From positions 1 to 38,390 of the IMG/VR virus record IMGVR_UViG_3300027752_001394: a stretch of 38,390 nt of DNA. One strand, written 5' to 3'. Under the pieces are notes generated by a model. The model was not told where the DNA came from. It did not search any database and saw only the letters and a program-made list of their open reading frames with translations. The number at the start of each line of letters is the position of its first letter. Position 1 is the first letter of the stretch. A program made the position numbers and the translations under genes. The DNA comes from a virus. Shown in pieces: positions 7,582 to 15,627 of this stretch.

Positions 7582-7807
7582 GATGTATGTAAGTAAAGAA
7601 GATTTAGCAAATACTCTTGGAAAATATAACTATAAGAAATCAAAGCCTATATTAACAGCGTTTTTACTTGTTTGGGTAGTATTAAGTGTGTTAACAATAG
7701 CTATAACAGTAATAGCGTGTATTATAGTAGGTATAATCGTAATCTTACTATACATACCTTTTATGTTAGTAGATATCTTGCTAGAAAAATTATTAAATAA
7801 AGGATAA
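7574..7807 (+). CDS. Small membrane protein
   Basis: 77 residues from a GTG start. GGAG at 7563-7566 is seven bases before GTG 7574 but 16 before the next ATG (7583), so the GTG is preferred. Residues ~25-70 form a long hydrophobic run (FLLVWVVLSVLTIAITVIAC, then IVGIIVILLYIPFMLVDILL), enough for two membrane helices. The N-terminus is charged and the tail is short and basic. It may anchor or assist the glycan enzymes at the inner membrane, or act on the host envelope; neither is shown. No holin or spanin signature is evident. Confidence 0.65.
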   Translation: MDKMYVSKEDLANTLGKYNYKKSKPILTAFLLVWVVLSVLTIAITVIACIIVGIIVILLYIPFMLVDILLEKLLNKG

Positions 7808-7810
7808 ATT

Positions 7811-8563
7811 ATGGGAAAAATCACAAAAGAATGGGTTCAAGCAGCACTAAAACTAGCTGACAATGGACAGTCAAAATTAACAGAGAGAGAGCGTGAACTA
7901 TTCGGATTAAGTTCAGAAAGACTGCGCTGCTTAATAAACAATGTATGTGCTGTTAAAGATATATCATACCTAGAAATAGGTATTTATAGAGGGTCAACAG
8001 CTTTAGCAGCTGCCTACGGAAACGATACTACACGTGTAGTAGGTGTAGACAACTTTAAATACGACGAAAGAGAGCCTGATAAGTGGGCTCCAGAAGGTTT
8101 TATTCATAGTAATATGAAAAGTCAAATGGAAGCTAACTTAGCTAGATATACTACAGGAGATAATGGAGTTACTTTAGATAACATAGAGATTATAGAAAGT
8201 AGTTTTGAAGATATAGACTGGGATAAACAAAAAAAGTTTGATGTAGTATTTTTTGATGTAGTACCTGTTAACACATCTTTATACGATGACTTTTTTAACA
8301 AAACCCTAAAAGCTATGAATACAGAAGCAGTGCTTATGTTTTCTCAATATTCTAATCCTGAACATGCTAGAGATTTAGAAGCTGCGCTACTAAGGCATGC
8401 AGATAAACTAGATATTACTTGGCAAGAAAAAAGAACTAATAGTGGTACTAGTAATGCTAATCATTACTATTCTGGTGTATCTATTTATGGTATTAAGAAA
8501 AAAACAGTAAAAGTAGTTGCTACACCTAAAACTCCAGCAAAGATCGTGGTAAAAGATGCTTAA
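7811..8563 (+). CDS. Class I SAM-dependent methyltransferase-like protein
   Basis: 250 residues, preceded by AAAGGA. SYLEIGIYRGSTALAAAYG near residue 55 is a good motif I for S-adenosylmethionine binding, TRVVGVDNFKYDE is motif II with the acidic ribose contact, and KFDVVFFDVVPVNTS is the post-I strand. The layout is like the CmcI/TylF-type and Methyltransf_24 enzymes that methylate sugars or small molecules. Position among glycosyltransferases suggests methylation of a sugar hydroxyl. The basic, threonine/proline-rich tail is probably disordered. Confidence 0.7.
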   Translation: MGKITKEWVQAALKLADNGQSKLTERERELFGLSSERLRCLINNVCAVKDISYLEIGIYRGSTALAAAYGNDTTRVVGVDNFKYDEREPDKWAPEGFIHSNMKSQMEANLARYTTGDNGVTLDNIEIIESSFEDIDWDKQKKFDVVFFDVVPVNTSLYDDFFNKTLKAMNTEAVLMFSQYSNPEHARDLEAALLRHADKLDITWQEKRTNSGTSNANHYYSGVSIYGIKKKTVKVVATPKTPAKIVVKDA

Positions 8564-9380
8564 GAAGAGTGTAATTAGTTTAATAAGTTACGATGCTGGT
8601 TACTTACCTAATAGCATATCTAGTTATTATGATTATGTTGATGAGATTATACTAGGACTTGACATAGATAGAGTTAGTTGGAGCAATAACTCTTTTACAT
8701 TTAATGAAGAAAAGTTATTTTCAGAACTTTCAGAGATTGACGTTGATAACAAAATATCAATTATAGAAGATAATTTTCATCAATCTGCCATAGCTATAGA
8801 AAATGACAACTACGAACGTAATTTTTTAAAAGCAGAGTGTAATAATGATTGGGTATTCAGTTTTGATGCTGATGAGTACTTAGTAAATGCTAAAGATTTT
8901 TTCTATAACTATTGTCCCTTAGTAGAGAAGTATGCTGATAAAATAGATATTTGTATGACATGGGCTACTCCTTATAAAATAATTGATGATACTATATTAG
9001 TAATAGCAAACAAAGATGACTCTCCATTTTATGGAGAAAATCAAGGAGTAGTTACTCATAAAAATAGTACTTTTACTTACGCTAGATGGACAGATAAAAG
9101 TGCTACAGGCCATAACAGAGTTATATCTCCTTTGATAGCTATTCATTGGAGTTTGTGTAGATCTAAAGAAGACTTGCATGAAAAAATACATAATATAGGT
9201 CATTCTGACCTAGTAGAAAATGATCCTTTTTATAATATTTGGGATAAAGTCACCCTTGATAATTATAAAGAACTTGAAAACTTTAAAACATCAGGATTAG
9301 GACAGGCACAGTGGCCAAAGCTATATGCTTTACCTCTAGAGCAATTAGAATCTTATTATCAACAATATGGAGTATTATAA
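8556..9380 (+). CDS. Glycosyltransferase family 2-like protein
   Basis: 274 residues, overlapping the methyltransferase by eight bases. VISLISYDAGYLPNSISSYYDYVDEIILGLD is split as in the glycosyltransferases that begin with a peripheral helix and a strand ending in D. NNDWVFSFDADEYL near residue 100 carries a DxD-type metal site. The C-terminal half (HWSLCRSKEDLHEKIHNIGHS) contains histidines typical of this group. It is likely to transfer a hexose within the same glycan pathway. Its stop forms TAATG with the next gene. Confidence 0.7.
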   Translation: MLKKSVISLISYDAGYLPNSISSYYDYVDEIILGLDIDRVSWSNNSFTFNEEKLFSELSEIDVDNKISIIEDNFHQSAIAIENDNYERNFLKAECNNDWVFSFDADEYLVNAKDFFYNYCPLVEKYADKIDICMTWATPYKIIDDTILVIANKDDSPFYGENQGVVTHKNSTFTYARWTDKSATGHNRVISPLIAIHWSLCRSKEDLHEKIHNIGHSDLVENDPFYNIWDKVTLDNYKELENFKTSGLGQAQWPKLYALPLEQLESYYQQYGVL

Positions 9381-10537
9381 TGAAAATAGAATTTGTTGGT
9401 AAGTTCTACGATAATCATTCTCTAAGTATAGTAAATAGAAATATTGTACTGGAGCTAGTTAAGAAAGGCCAAGAGGTATCTATAGTACCTTTAGATGCTT
9501 ATGACCCGTCATACGGTGTTGATAAGGAGCATATTAAAACTCTTAAAAATATAGAGGGAGTTGAGAATGATAGTCCTGATATTCAGGTTAGACACACGTA
9601 CCCACCTATATGGAACTGGCCTGTAAGTGATAAAACTAAAATTGTATATATACAGCCATGGGAGTATCCAAAAGCTCCTTTTGAATGGCAGTATAAGTTT
9701 GAAACTTTTGCGGATGCTCTGATAGTACCTAGTAACTACGTAAGTGAGGTTTTTGGTAAGGGCGGTTTAAATCCTTTAGACGGTTTCGTCGTACCTAACG
9801 GATATAATGACTCGTTATTTAATAATGAAACTGGAGATTCTGTAGAGCATTTAGGTGTTGATAAGTCTAAGTTTAATTTTGTATATGTAGGCAACTCTCA
9901 GTGGAGAAAAGGATTAGATATTTTACTCAATGTATGGGCTAATTCTTTTAAAAAATACGATAATGCTAAATTAATTGTTAAAGATAATCCTAGAATCTAT
10001 GGTAAAAATAATCTATTACAAGAAATTATTAATATGCAATATAAAACAGGATGTGCTGAAGTTATATATATTGATGATGATTTGACAGAAAAAGAAATGT
10101 CAGATGTATATAAAGCTAGTAATGTACTAGTACATCCTTACAGAGCTGAAGGTTTTGGTATGCATGTACAGGAAGCCGTAGCTTGTGGGTGTATACCTAT
10201 TATTTCTGCTAACGGACCTACAGATGATTTTATACCTAATGATATAGGCATAAAGCTACCTACACAAGGAAAAGCAATAAATATAACAGATCCTTCTATA
10301 TTTGCTATGAAACCTGGTGATGCAGCTACTTTAATGAGCACTCATACTTTTATACAAGAGCCGAGAGCAGAGGAACTTGACAAAGCTCTTAAATACGTAT
10401 ATCATAGTCATGAAAAAGATGCTATGTATGAAAAAGTTAAAAGTATAAGCACCCTTACAAACTGGTCTACAGTAGTAGATAACTATATTGGAGTATTTAA
10501 TGAAATCAACGGAAGACTACCTAAAAGACTTAGATGA
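9380..10537 (+). CDS. Glycosyltransferase family 4 (GT-B)
   Basis: 385 residues from the ATG in TAATG. NFVYVGNSQWRKGLDILLNVW is the start of the donor domain, and YRAEGFGMHVQEAVACGCIP gives the E-x-GFG-x4-EA signature of family 4 retaining transferases at residue ~260. The N-terminal acceptor domain runs to about residue 170. It is the last enzyme of the glycan cluster and the most secure transferase call. The gene extends 38 bases into the next reading frame. Confidence 0.88.
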   Translation: MKIEFVGKFYDNHSLSIVNRNIVLELVKKGQEVSIVPLDAYDPSYGVDKEHIKTLKNIEGVENDSPDIQVRHTYPPIWNWPVSDKTKIVYIQPWEYPKAPFEWQYKFETFADALIVPSNYVSEVFGKGGLNPLDGFVVPNGYNDSLFNNETGDSVEHLGVDKSKFNFVYVGNSQWRKGLDILLNVWANSFKKYDNAKLIVKDNPRIYGKNNLLQEIINMQYKTGCAEVIYIDDDLTEKEMSDVYKASNVLVHPYRAEGFGMHVQEAVACGCIPIISANGPTDDFIPNDIGIKLPTQGKAINITDPSIFAMKPGDAATLMSTHTFIQEPRAEELDKALKYVYHSHEKDAMYEKVKSISTLTNWSTVVDNYIGVFNEINGRLPKRLR

Positions 10538-10982
10538 TTTTTTTGATAGCTTACCTGATCAAAAAGAACAAGGTGCTTTAGAATACAAAATATTGGAGGA
10601 TTTTCACGGAAATCCCCCTATTATTAATCAAGAAATGATAGGTAAATTACCTACGTTAACTAAAAAAGCTAAAGAATATATAGTTAATAACATGACAGAA
10701 GAATCTGCCTTCATGTTTTCAGTAAATGGAGGAGGTTGTAGTGGTTTTAATTACTCTTTTGAGGTAGTAGACACTTCTTCTATAACAGATAATGAAATTA
10801 ACATAAGTAACAATCCTTTAGCTTTTGTAGATAAACAAAGCTTACAATTCGTAGCAGGGGCTAGTATAGATATTAAAGTAACAGGGTTGACAACCGCTTT
10901 TACTGTAACTAATCCCGGAGCTAAAGCTAGTTGCGGATGCGGTACAAGTTTTGCTTACAACGAAAAGTTACTTATTCCATGA
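10500..10982 (+). CDS. A-type Fe-S cluster carrier (HesB/IscA/ErpA-like)
   Basis: 160 residues from the ATG at 10500, which has GGAG six bases upstream. The domain from residue ~53 onward has the three cluster-binding cysteines: Cys80 in NGGGCSGFNYSF and Cys145/Cys147 in ASCGCGTSF. The first ~50 residues are an acidic extension not found in bacterial IscA (about 107 residues). A-type carriers pass Fe-S clusters to apo-enzymes. HesB-like genes are known auxiliary genes of marine phages. A possible client in this window is the radical SAM protein at 34874, but it is distant and the link is a guess. Confidence 0.85.
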   Translation: MKSTEDYLKDLDDFFDSLPDQKEQGALEYKILEDFHGNPPIINQEMIGKLPTLTKKAKEYIVNNMTEESAFMFSVNGGGCSGFNYSFEVVDTSSITDNEINISNNPLAFVDKQSLQFVAGASIDIKVTGLTTAFTVTNPGAKASCGCGTSFAYNEKLLIP

Positions 10983-11611
10983 TAGACTACAATTGGATAG
11001 TAAATAAAAGTAACTTACCTTGGTTAAAACTTGCTTTAGATTTTGATCATGAAGGTATGTTAGCAGAAGCCCAAGCTATTAAACATCTATTTGTAGCTCA
11101 TAGAGATCAAGATCAAGGTGCTTATAGACATAAAGGTTGGAGAAGCTTATGTATACATGGGGTATCTTCTGAAAAAACTAATCATTATGAGCAATATGGA
11201 TATAAATCTAATCAAGATACGCCTTATATATGGACTGAGATAGCTGATCTATGTCCAATAACTACAAATTTTTTCAAACAAGTATTTCCTTTTGATACCT
11301 ATTACAGGGTAAGATTTATGCTATTAGATCCACAAGGTTTTATAACACCGCATCAAGATGCATTTGAAAATAAACTTTCTCCTATTAATATAGCCTTAAA
11401 TAACCCAGAAGGTTGTAAATTTAAAATGAAAGACCATAAAGGTTATGTACCTTTTAATAAAGGTACAGCATTTCTATTAGATGTAGGTAATACTCATGCA
11501 GTATTTAATGATAGTAATGACGATAGGTATCATATGATAGTACACGGTAAACCTAATAAAGAATTTAAAAAGTTAGTAGAAACAAGCTATGAGAAAAATG
11601 GGAATAAATAA
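10979..11611 (+). CDS. Aspartyl/asparaginyl beta-hydroxylase-like 2OG-Fe(II) oxygenase
   Basis: 210 residues from the ATG of an ATGA junction. The double-stranded beta-helix carries ITPHQDAFE (His125, Asp127) and NTHAVFN (His173), with Arg183 a few residues on. These are the iron triad and the 2-oxoglutarate-binding arginine of the Asp/Asn hydroxylase group. SPINIALNNPEGCKFKM fits the strand between them. It would hydroxylate a protein side chain or small molecule using O2 and 2-oxoglutarate; the substrate is unknown. It is one of four such folds in the window. Confidence 0.75.
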   Translation: MIDYNWIVNKSNLPWLKLALDFDHEGMLAEAQAIKHLFVAHRDQDQGAYRHKGWRSLCIHGVSSEKTNHYEQYGYKSNQDTPYIWTEIADLCPITTNFFKQVFPFDTYYRVRFMLLDPQGFITPHQDAFENKLSPINIALNNPEGCKFKMKDHKGYVPFNKGTAFLLDVGNTHAVFNDSNDDRYHMIVHGKPNKEFKKLVETSYEKNGNK

Positions 11612-12956
11612 AAATTATGTTGTAGGCATCTATGATGATAGAGCTATGAATAATAATATGACTCAGCATGAAAAGTTAAAAGAAATAACAGAGTTTTTTA
11701 CAAGATTTAAATATTTTGGCCCTGTCATAGTTAAGCAGTCGGTAAATGAGGTATTAGATGAGGCTTTAACACATGGAGTAGACTATTGTGTAGTACAGTC
11801 GGTAGGTCATATAATAAAAGATGCTTTATTCTTTAAACATATAGAAAAGTATATAAAAGATATGAATTTTTTTGTATCAGGACATATATTAGATAAACAA
11901 ACAGAAAATAGTCAGAGTCCTGAAGGACAAGGCTATTACGGATTACATAAACAGTGTATGCTAGTTAATCTTAAGTATTATAAAGATTTTGATAAACCTG
12001 TTTTTGGAAATAAAAAAGCATCTAAAAACGAAATCGTAGCAAAGGCAGAAAGACACATATCTAATATACACGATGACTATACTCCTGTTACTTTAAAACC
12101 TACAGAAGAGACTCAAGTATGCACTCCCTTAGTAGACGGCTGGAATTTTGTAAATAAAAGTTTAGAAAACGGATTAACAGTGTATAACTTTCACCCTAAA
12201 ATAAGAGAGTCTAAGCAATATGTATATCCTACTACTAGTGCTGCAGACTTAGAAACTCAACTTAGCTGGATAAATAACATAGTCAATTATGCACCTACTT
12301 GCGTATTTTTCTGGAATACCGAAACTTATGCAGATTTAAAGTATGTAAATATAAAAAAACCTATAAAACATTTATATGCTGTAGCTGCTAGTTTTAAACC
12401 AAATATGATATTAAACACTTATGGTTTTGAAGATGATACAAAAGTTACTTTTTATGACTATAGTAAACAGGCTTTAGCTTTTAAAAAGATGTTACTAAAT
12501 AATTGGGATGGCGAAGACTATCCAGCATTTTTAAGATGGGCTAAAGCTAAGTATCAAATAAATGAAACAGGCGGTGTAGAGACAGAGCATCAAACGTATG
12601 AGCAGTTATGGGAACGAGAAATTAACTGGTGGGGGTCAGAAAAAATAATTAAAGACCACTGGGACAGATATAAAAATTTAAAACATAAATTTATTCACTT
12701 AGATATATGTGAGACGCCAGAAAAACTAACTAAAAACGTTAGTACTGAAGGAGAATCTGTAATATGGTGGAGTAACGCTTTTCATACTGTAGGGGCTCAA
12801 TACGTTAGAGGTTTACACGGTGTTAAAATTTGTTATAATGAGTGGTTAAAACAGCTATCAGATAGAAACGAAAACTTATGGATTCTTGGCAAAGATTACT
12901 TAGATAAACCTGTCGAGGGTACGAGAATAAAGGAATATATTGATGCACGAAGATAA
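11589..12956 (+). CDS. Protein of unknown function, 455 residues
   Basis: A large protein I cannot place. It overlaps the preceding oxygenase by 23 bases. The N-terminal ~150 residues alternate strand and helix (NYVVGIYDDRA, FGPVIVKQSVNEVLDEAL, VDYCVVQSVGHII), like a nucleotide-binding or GT-A-like fold. The middle has NGLTVYNFHPKIRES, and the C-terminal third is rich in tryptophan and aspartate (LWEREINWWGSEKIIKDHW, VIWWSNAFHTVGAQYV). There is no signal peptide or membrane segment. The position between two 2OG oxygenases suggests a shared modification pathway, unproven. Confidence 0.75.
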   Translation: MRKMGINKNYVVGIYDDRAMNNNMTQHEKLKEITEFFTRFKYFGPVIVKQSVNEVLDEALTHGVDYCVVQSVGHIIKDALFFKHIEKYIKDMNFFVSGHILDKQTENSQSPEGQGYYGLHKQCMLVNLKYYKDFDKPVFGNKKASKNEIVAKAERHISNIHDDYTPVTLKPTEETQVCTPLVDGWNFVNKSLENGLTVYNFHPKIRESKQYVYPTTSAADLETQLSWINNIVNYAPTCVFFWNTETYADLKYVNIKKPIKHLYAVAASFKPNMILNTYGFEDDTKVTFYDYSKQALAFKKMLLNNWDGEDYPAFLRWAKAKYQINETGGVETEHQTYEQLWEREINWWGSEKIIKDHWDRYKNLKHKFIHLDICETPEKLTKNVSTEGESVIWWSNAFHTVGAQYVRGLHGVKICYNEWLKQLSDRNENLWILGKDYLDKPVEGTRIKEYIDARR

Positions 12957-13146
12957 ATTAAAACTATTTGTTAATGAAGATGAATTAAGAAACTTTTGTA
13001 TAGTAAATGGCTATGATATTGGGTTGACTGACGCTACAGTAGCTAGATGGAAATCTAATAAAGATAAAAAAATACCATTAATTAAAGCTGGTATGAAAAA
13101 AATAACTAGAATGATGGATCCGAATGCTGTTGAGAGCAAAGACTAA
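12943..13146 (+). CDS. Small protein of unknown function
   Basis: 67 residues from ATG 12943; AAGGA at 12930-12934 sits eight bases upstream and favours it over the TTG one codon earlier. LRNFCIVNGYDIGLTDATVARWKSNKDKKIP resembles a short helix-turn-helix or kinked helical pair, followed by a basic helix MKKITRMM. It overlaps the previous gene by 14 bases and the next by 23. A DNA- or RNA-binding role is possible but not shown. Confidence 0.6.
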   Translation: MHEDKLKLFVNEDELRNFCIVNGYDIGLTDATVARWKSNKDKKIPLIKAGMKKITRMMDPNAVESKD

Positions 13147-13726
13147 ACTTTCTTTCTCTAACGAATGGTTAGACAAGTTAAAGTTTCAACCTCATATAGA
13201 TCAAGATTTAGCGGGAAACTGTGATGCCATTGCTGTTAAAAGTGGTACTGGAAGTGTTTTTGATTTTTATAGAGGTAATGGATTAGATCCGTTTGAAAAT
13301 CCCGAAGAATATAAGTATACTAAATTATACGAGCAGCTAAATGATGTTAAAAAATTAGTAGATTATTTTCAGTTTTGTAGTACTAGAGTTAGAATACATA
13401 AACAGGCTCCTGGTAATATTATACCGTTACACGTAGATGAAAACAATTGGTTTGATACCCCGCCAGATAAGTATATGATTAGAAGCATTACTGCTCTTAC
13501 TGCCGATAGTAATTTTGTATATAAGTTTATATACAAAGATAAAGAATATACTTATAATCTTGAGCAGGGAGAAACAATTATATTTGATCCAGACTTTGTA
13601 CAGCACGGTATGGATAACAAATCTACAGATAAAACTAGATATGCTCTAGTACATATATTTAGAGCATATCCTGTTACGCAATGGTTTAAATCTTTTGTGT
13701 ATGATGAGAAAGTTATTACTTTATGA
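13124..13726 (+). CDS. 2OG-Fe(II) oxygenase-like protein
   Basis: 200 residues. IIPLHVDENNW (His103, Asp105), FVQHGMDN (His161) and TRYALVHIFR (Arg172) give the HxD...H...R pattern of 2-oxoglutarate oxygenases, spaced as in the beta-hydroxylase/phytanoyl-type group. The start codon lies in the 3' end of the small gene before it. No signal sequence is present, so it should act in the cytoplasm, perhaps on a protein or sugar. The next gene begins at its stop. Confidence 0.7.
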   Translation: MLLRAKTKLSFSNEWLDKLKFQPHIDQDLAGNCDAIAVKSGTGSVFDFYRGNGLDPFENPEEYKYTKLYEQLNDVKKLVDYFQFCSTRVRIHKQAPGNIIPLHVDENNWFDTPPDKYMIRSITALTADSNFVYKFIYKDKEYTYNLEQGETIIFDPDFVQHGMDNKSTDKTRYALVHIFRAYPVTQWFKSFVYDEKVITL

Positions 13727-14007
13727 ATATGAATATTGATTTTGGTACAGCTTTTCACAAGCCTAATGGAAATGCTGTGAAAGTAACAACTAATGAATTT
13801 AGAGATAAACTGTATCTCCATATTAGAGAGTACTCTATGGACGGAGATACAGGCCAGTGGTATCCTACTAAATCTGGTTTTTCTATCCCTGCTGATGAAG
13901 TAACTTCACTTATACCTTTATTAGAGGATGCGGGAGAAGCAGTAGCAATGAGATACAACTGGGATACACAATTAGAATTTGACTTAGGAGAGAGCGATGA
14001 GTATTAA
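13723..14007 (+). CDS. PC4-like single-strand DNA-binding protein
   Basis: 94 residues. From residue ~15 the pattern AVKVTTNEFRDKLYLHIREYSMDGDTGQWYPTK is broken here only by length; key marks are YLHIREY, then GQWYPTKSGFSIP and a helix EVTSLIPLLEDAG. This is the layout of the transcription coactivator PC4/SUB1 domain, which dimerises and binds single-stranded DNA. Phage relatives may help transcription or protect replication intermediates. It starts four bases before the previous stop and overlaps the following DNA-binding protein gene by 11 bases, consistent with a joint role. Confidence 0.75.
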   Translation: MNMNIDFGTAFHKPNGNAVKVTTNEFRDKLYLHIREYSMDGDTGQWYPTKSGFSIPADEVTSLIPLLEDAGEAVAMRYNWDTQLEFDLGESDEY

Positions 14008-14305
14008 AGCATGGAATGATGAGCAAGAGGCGGAACTAATAAATCTTTACAATGAACAAGATATTAGAGATGTACATAAGTTAGCTTCGCACTTTGCAAA
14101 AGGTTATAGAAGTGTTATAAGTAAGTTAGTTCAACTTAAAATATATGAAAAGCCTGAAATAGAAGAAGAAGATAAGTCTTTAACTGTAAAAGTTATGCTT
14201 AGAGAGTTAGAAGATATTTTAGGACTAGATGTACAAGGGACTAATCTTAATAAAAAAGAAAACTTACAAAAGTTACTAGAAGCAATTAAACGCAAGGTAA
14301 AATAG
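13997..14305 (+). CDS. HTH-type DNA-binding protein, single repeat unit
   Basis: 102 residues. WNDEQEAELINLYNEQD, then DVHKLASHFAKGYRSVISKLVQLKIY, forms a tri-helical unit with the same order of features as the repeats in the 24723 protein (acidic first helix, DI/KLA turn, RS-V-x-x-KL recognition helix, then Y and P). The C-terminal half is a charged helix (LLEAIKRKVK). It overlaps the PC4-like gene. It is likely a small DNA-binding partner, with family membership inferred from the internal comparison. Confidence 0.68.
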   Translation: MSIKAWNDEQEAELINLYNEQDIRDVHKLASHFAKGYRSVISKLVQLKIYEKPEIEEEDKSLTVKVMLRELEDILGLDVQGTNLNKKENLQKLLEAIKRKVK

Positions 14306-14307
14306 GT

Positions 14308-14865
14308 ATGAATAAACAAGAAAGCTACCATAAATATATTTCCAGAAAATATAAAGATCTTGATGGTATGCAGCAATCAAGTATTAAAGAAGTTGCTGAT
14401 GAATATATAGATAAAACTATAAAAGAAATATCAGTGTTAGATTCGCATCCTGACCTTGAAGTTACGTTAGTTAAAGACGCTTATAAAGAGTTTACCAATT
14501 ACGAGATAGACGTAGATAGTGACAGTACTATGGGTAATTTTAAAGAACCTCTTCCTGATTTTTTATCAAAACCTGTCGGAGGTTTTAATGAAGGTATGAA
14601 GTTTGATCAAGGTAAGCCTGACTATTCTTTAGTACCTTTTGCAGCATTAGATGAAGTAGTTAAAGTATTAACTCACGGAGCTGATAAATATGGAAGATTT
14701 AATTGGGAAAAAGTAGAGGCTATTCGATACCAAGCAGCTACTATGAGACATTTTTCGAAATTCATGCAGGGTGAAAAGATTGATCCAGATTCTGATATAC
14801 ACCACTTAGCTCATGCAATTACTAGTCTTATGTTTATGTTAGATATTGAACTAAGAGATAAGTAA
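14308..14865 (+). CDS. dATP/dGTP diphosphohydrolase-like protein (DUF5664)
   Basis: 185 residues. The last ~90 match the DUF5664 block: GMKFDQGKPDYSLVPFAAL, VLTHGADKYGRFNWEK, AATMRHFSKFMQGEKIDPDS and HHLAHAITSLMFMLD. This all-alpha fold (MazG-like chemistry) is annotated as a dATP/dGTP diphosphohydrolase. Relatives called MazZ hydrolyse dGTP in phages that use diaminopurine, but no PurZ-like synthetase is in this window, so a general dNTP-pool role is safer. The first ~85 residues are helical and charged, of unknown role. The stop overlaps the next ATG. Confidence 0.78.
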   Translation: MNKQESYHKYISRKYKDLDGMQQSSIKEVADEYIDKTIKEISVLDSHPDLEVTLVKDAYKEFTNYEIDVDSDSTMGNFKEPLPDFLSKPVGGFNEGMKFDQGKPDYSLVPFAALDEVVKVLTHGADKYGRFNWEKVEAIRYQAATMRHFSKFMQGEKIDPDSDIHHLAHAITSLMFMLDIELRDK

Positions 14866-15548
14866 TGAATTTAATAATTTTAAATCAAGTAGAAGCTATG
14901 TTTCATACTTCTCCTTCTTTATTAAGAAATAAAAGTCAGTTAAGGCAGGCTATAGTAGGCATCTTTGATGTATTGCTAGAAGAAGTTGGCTTTCATAATA
15001 TAGGTGAATTGGTTGACAGAATTGATGATGCTATTCTAGATCGATATTTTAGAGAGGTGTGGCAGCCTGAAACTAAAAAGTTTAAATATAGTGGGTTAAA
15101 AGTAATAGATGAAGTTAATGCCCTTAACCCTAAAAAGGTGATAGATATAGGCTGTGGTTACAACGAATTTAAAGGTAAGATTAATAATTTAATAGGGTTA
15201 GACCCTTATAATAAGAATGCAGATATTAACGCCAAAACATTAGACTATGTTACCGATGAAAAGTATGATGTAGTATTAGCACTTGGTAGTATAAACTTTG
15301 GTAGTACTGATAAAGTTTTTTCTGAGTTAGAAAAAGTAGTAAGTTTAACTGCCGATGGAGGTAAGTTATTTTTTAGAGTAAACCCCGGAGTACAACATAA
15401 TAAACCAGAATCTAAATGGATTTCATTTTACCCATGGTCAACTAACTTTATTGTGAACGCTGCTAATTATCTTGGGGTTGACATTCTTGATATAAAGAAC
15501 GATAATAGTAACAGAATGTATTTCGTGTGGGGAAAACCCACTACATAA
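14865..15548 (+). CDS. SAM-dependent methyltransferase-like protein
   Basis: 227 residues. KVIDIGCGYNEFKGKI near residue 90 is motif I of class I methyltransferases, LIGLDPYNKNADI is motif II, YDVVLALGSINFG motif IV, and GGKLFFRVNPG the later strand. The N-terminal ~75 residues form a helical cap. It is the last gene before a terminator. The substrate is unknown; methylation of DNA seems unlikely because no DPPY/NPPY motif is seen. Confidence 0.75.
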   Translation: MNLIILNQVEAMFHTSPSLLRNKSQLRQAIVGIFDVLLEEVGFHNIGELVDRIDDAILDRYFREVWQPETKKFKYSGLKVIDEVNALNPKKVIDIGCGYNEFKGKINNLIGLDPYNKNADINAKTLDYVTDEKYDVVLALGSINFGSTDKVFSELEKVVSLTADGGKLFFRVNPGVQHNKPESKWISFYPWSTNFIVNAANYLGVDILDIKNDNSNRMYFVWGKPTT

Positions 15549-15583
15549 AACTAGTAACGCTCGCATAAAGAAGTTCACTAGTT
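15549..15583 (+). repeat. Inverted repeat after methyltransferase stop
   Basis: AACTAGT (15549-15555) and ACTAGTT (15577-15583) are perfect complements across a 21-base loop, directly after the TAA. It may form a stem ahead of the terminator or serve as an operator; no role can be decided. Confidence 0.4.
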
Positions 15584-15590
15584 AAGTTTT

Positions 15591-15620
15591 AATCCACCTC
15601 ATTTTTTGGGGTGGATTTTT
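15591..15620 (+). terminator. Rho-independent terminator
   Basis: AATCCACC and GGTGGATT form an eight-pair stem (15591-15598 with 15610-15617) around an 11-base loop, followed by TTT and, after a G, more T. This closes the 10500-15548 block. It ends only eight bases before the first in-frame ATG of the permease gene, so it could also act as an attenuator of that gene. Confidence 0.8.
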
Positions 15621-15627
15621 GTGTTTT

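Noticed and set aside
14308-14865. Evidence of a diaminopurine (Z) genome
   Set aside because: Only the diphosphohydrolase-like gene is present; no PurZ-like synthetase or DatZ is in the window.
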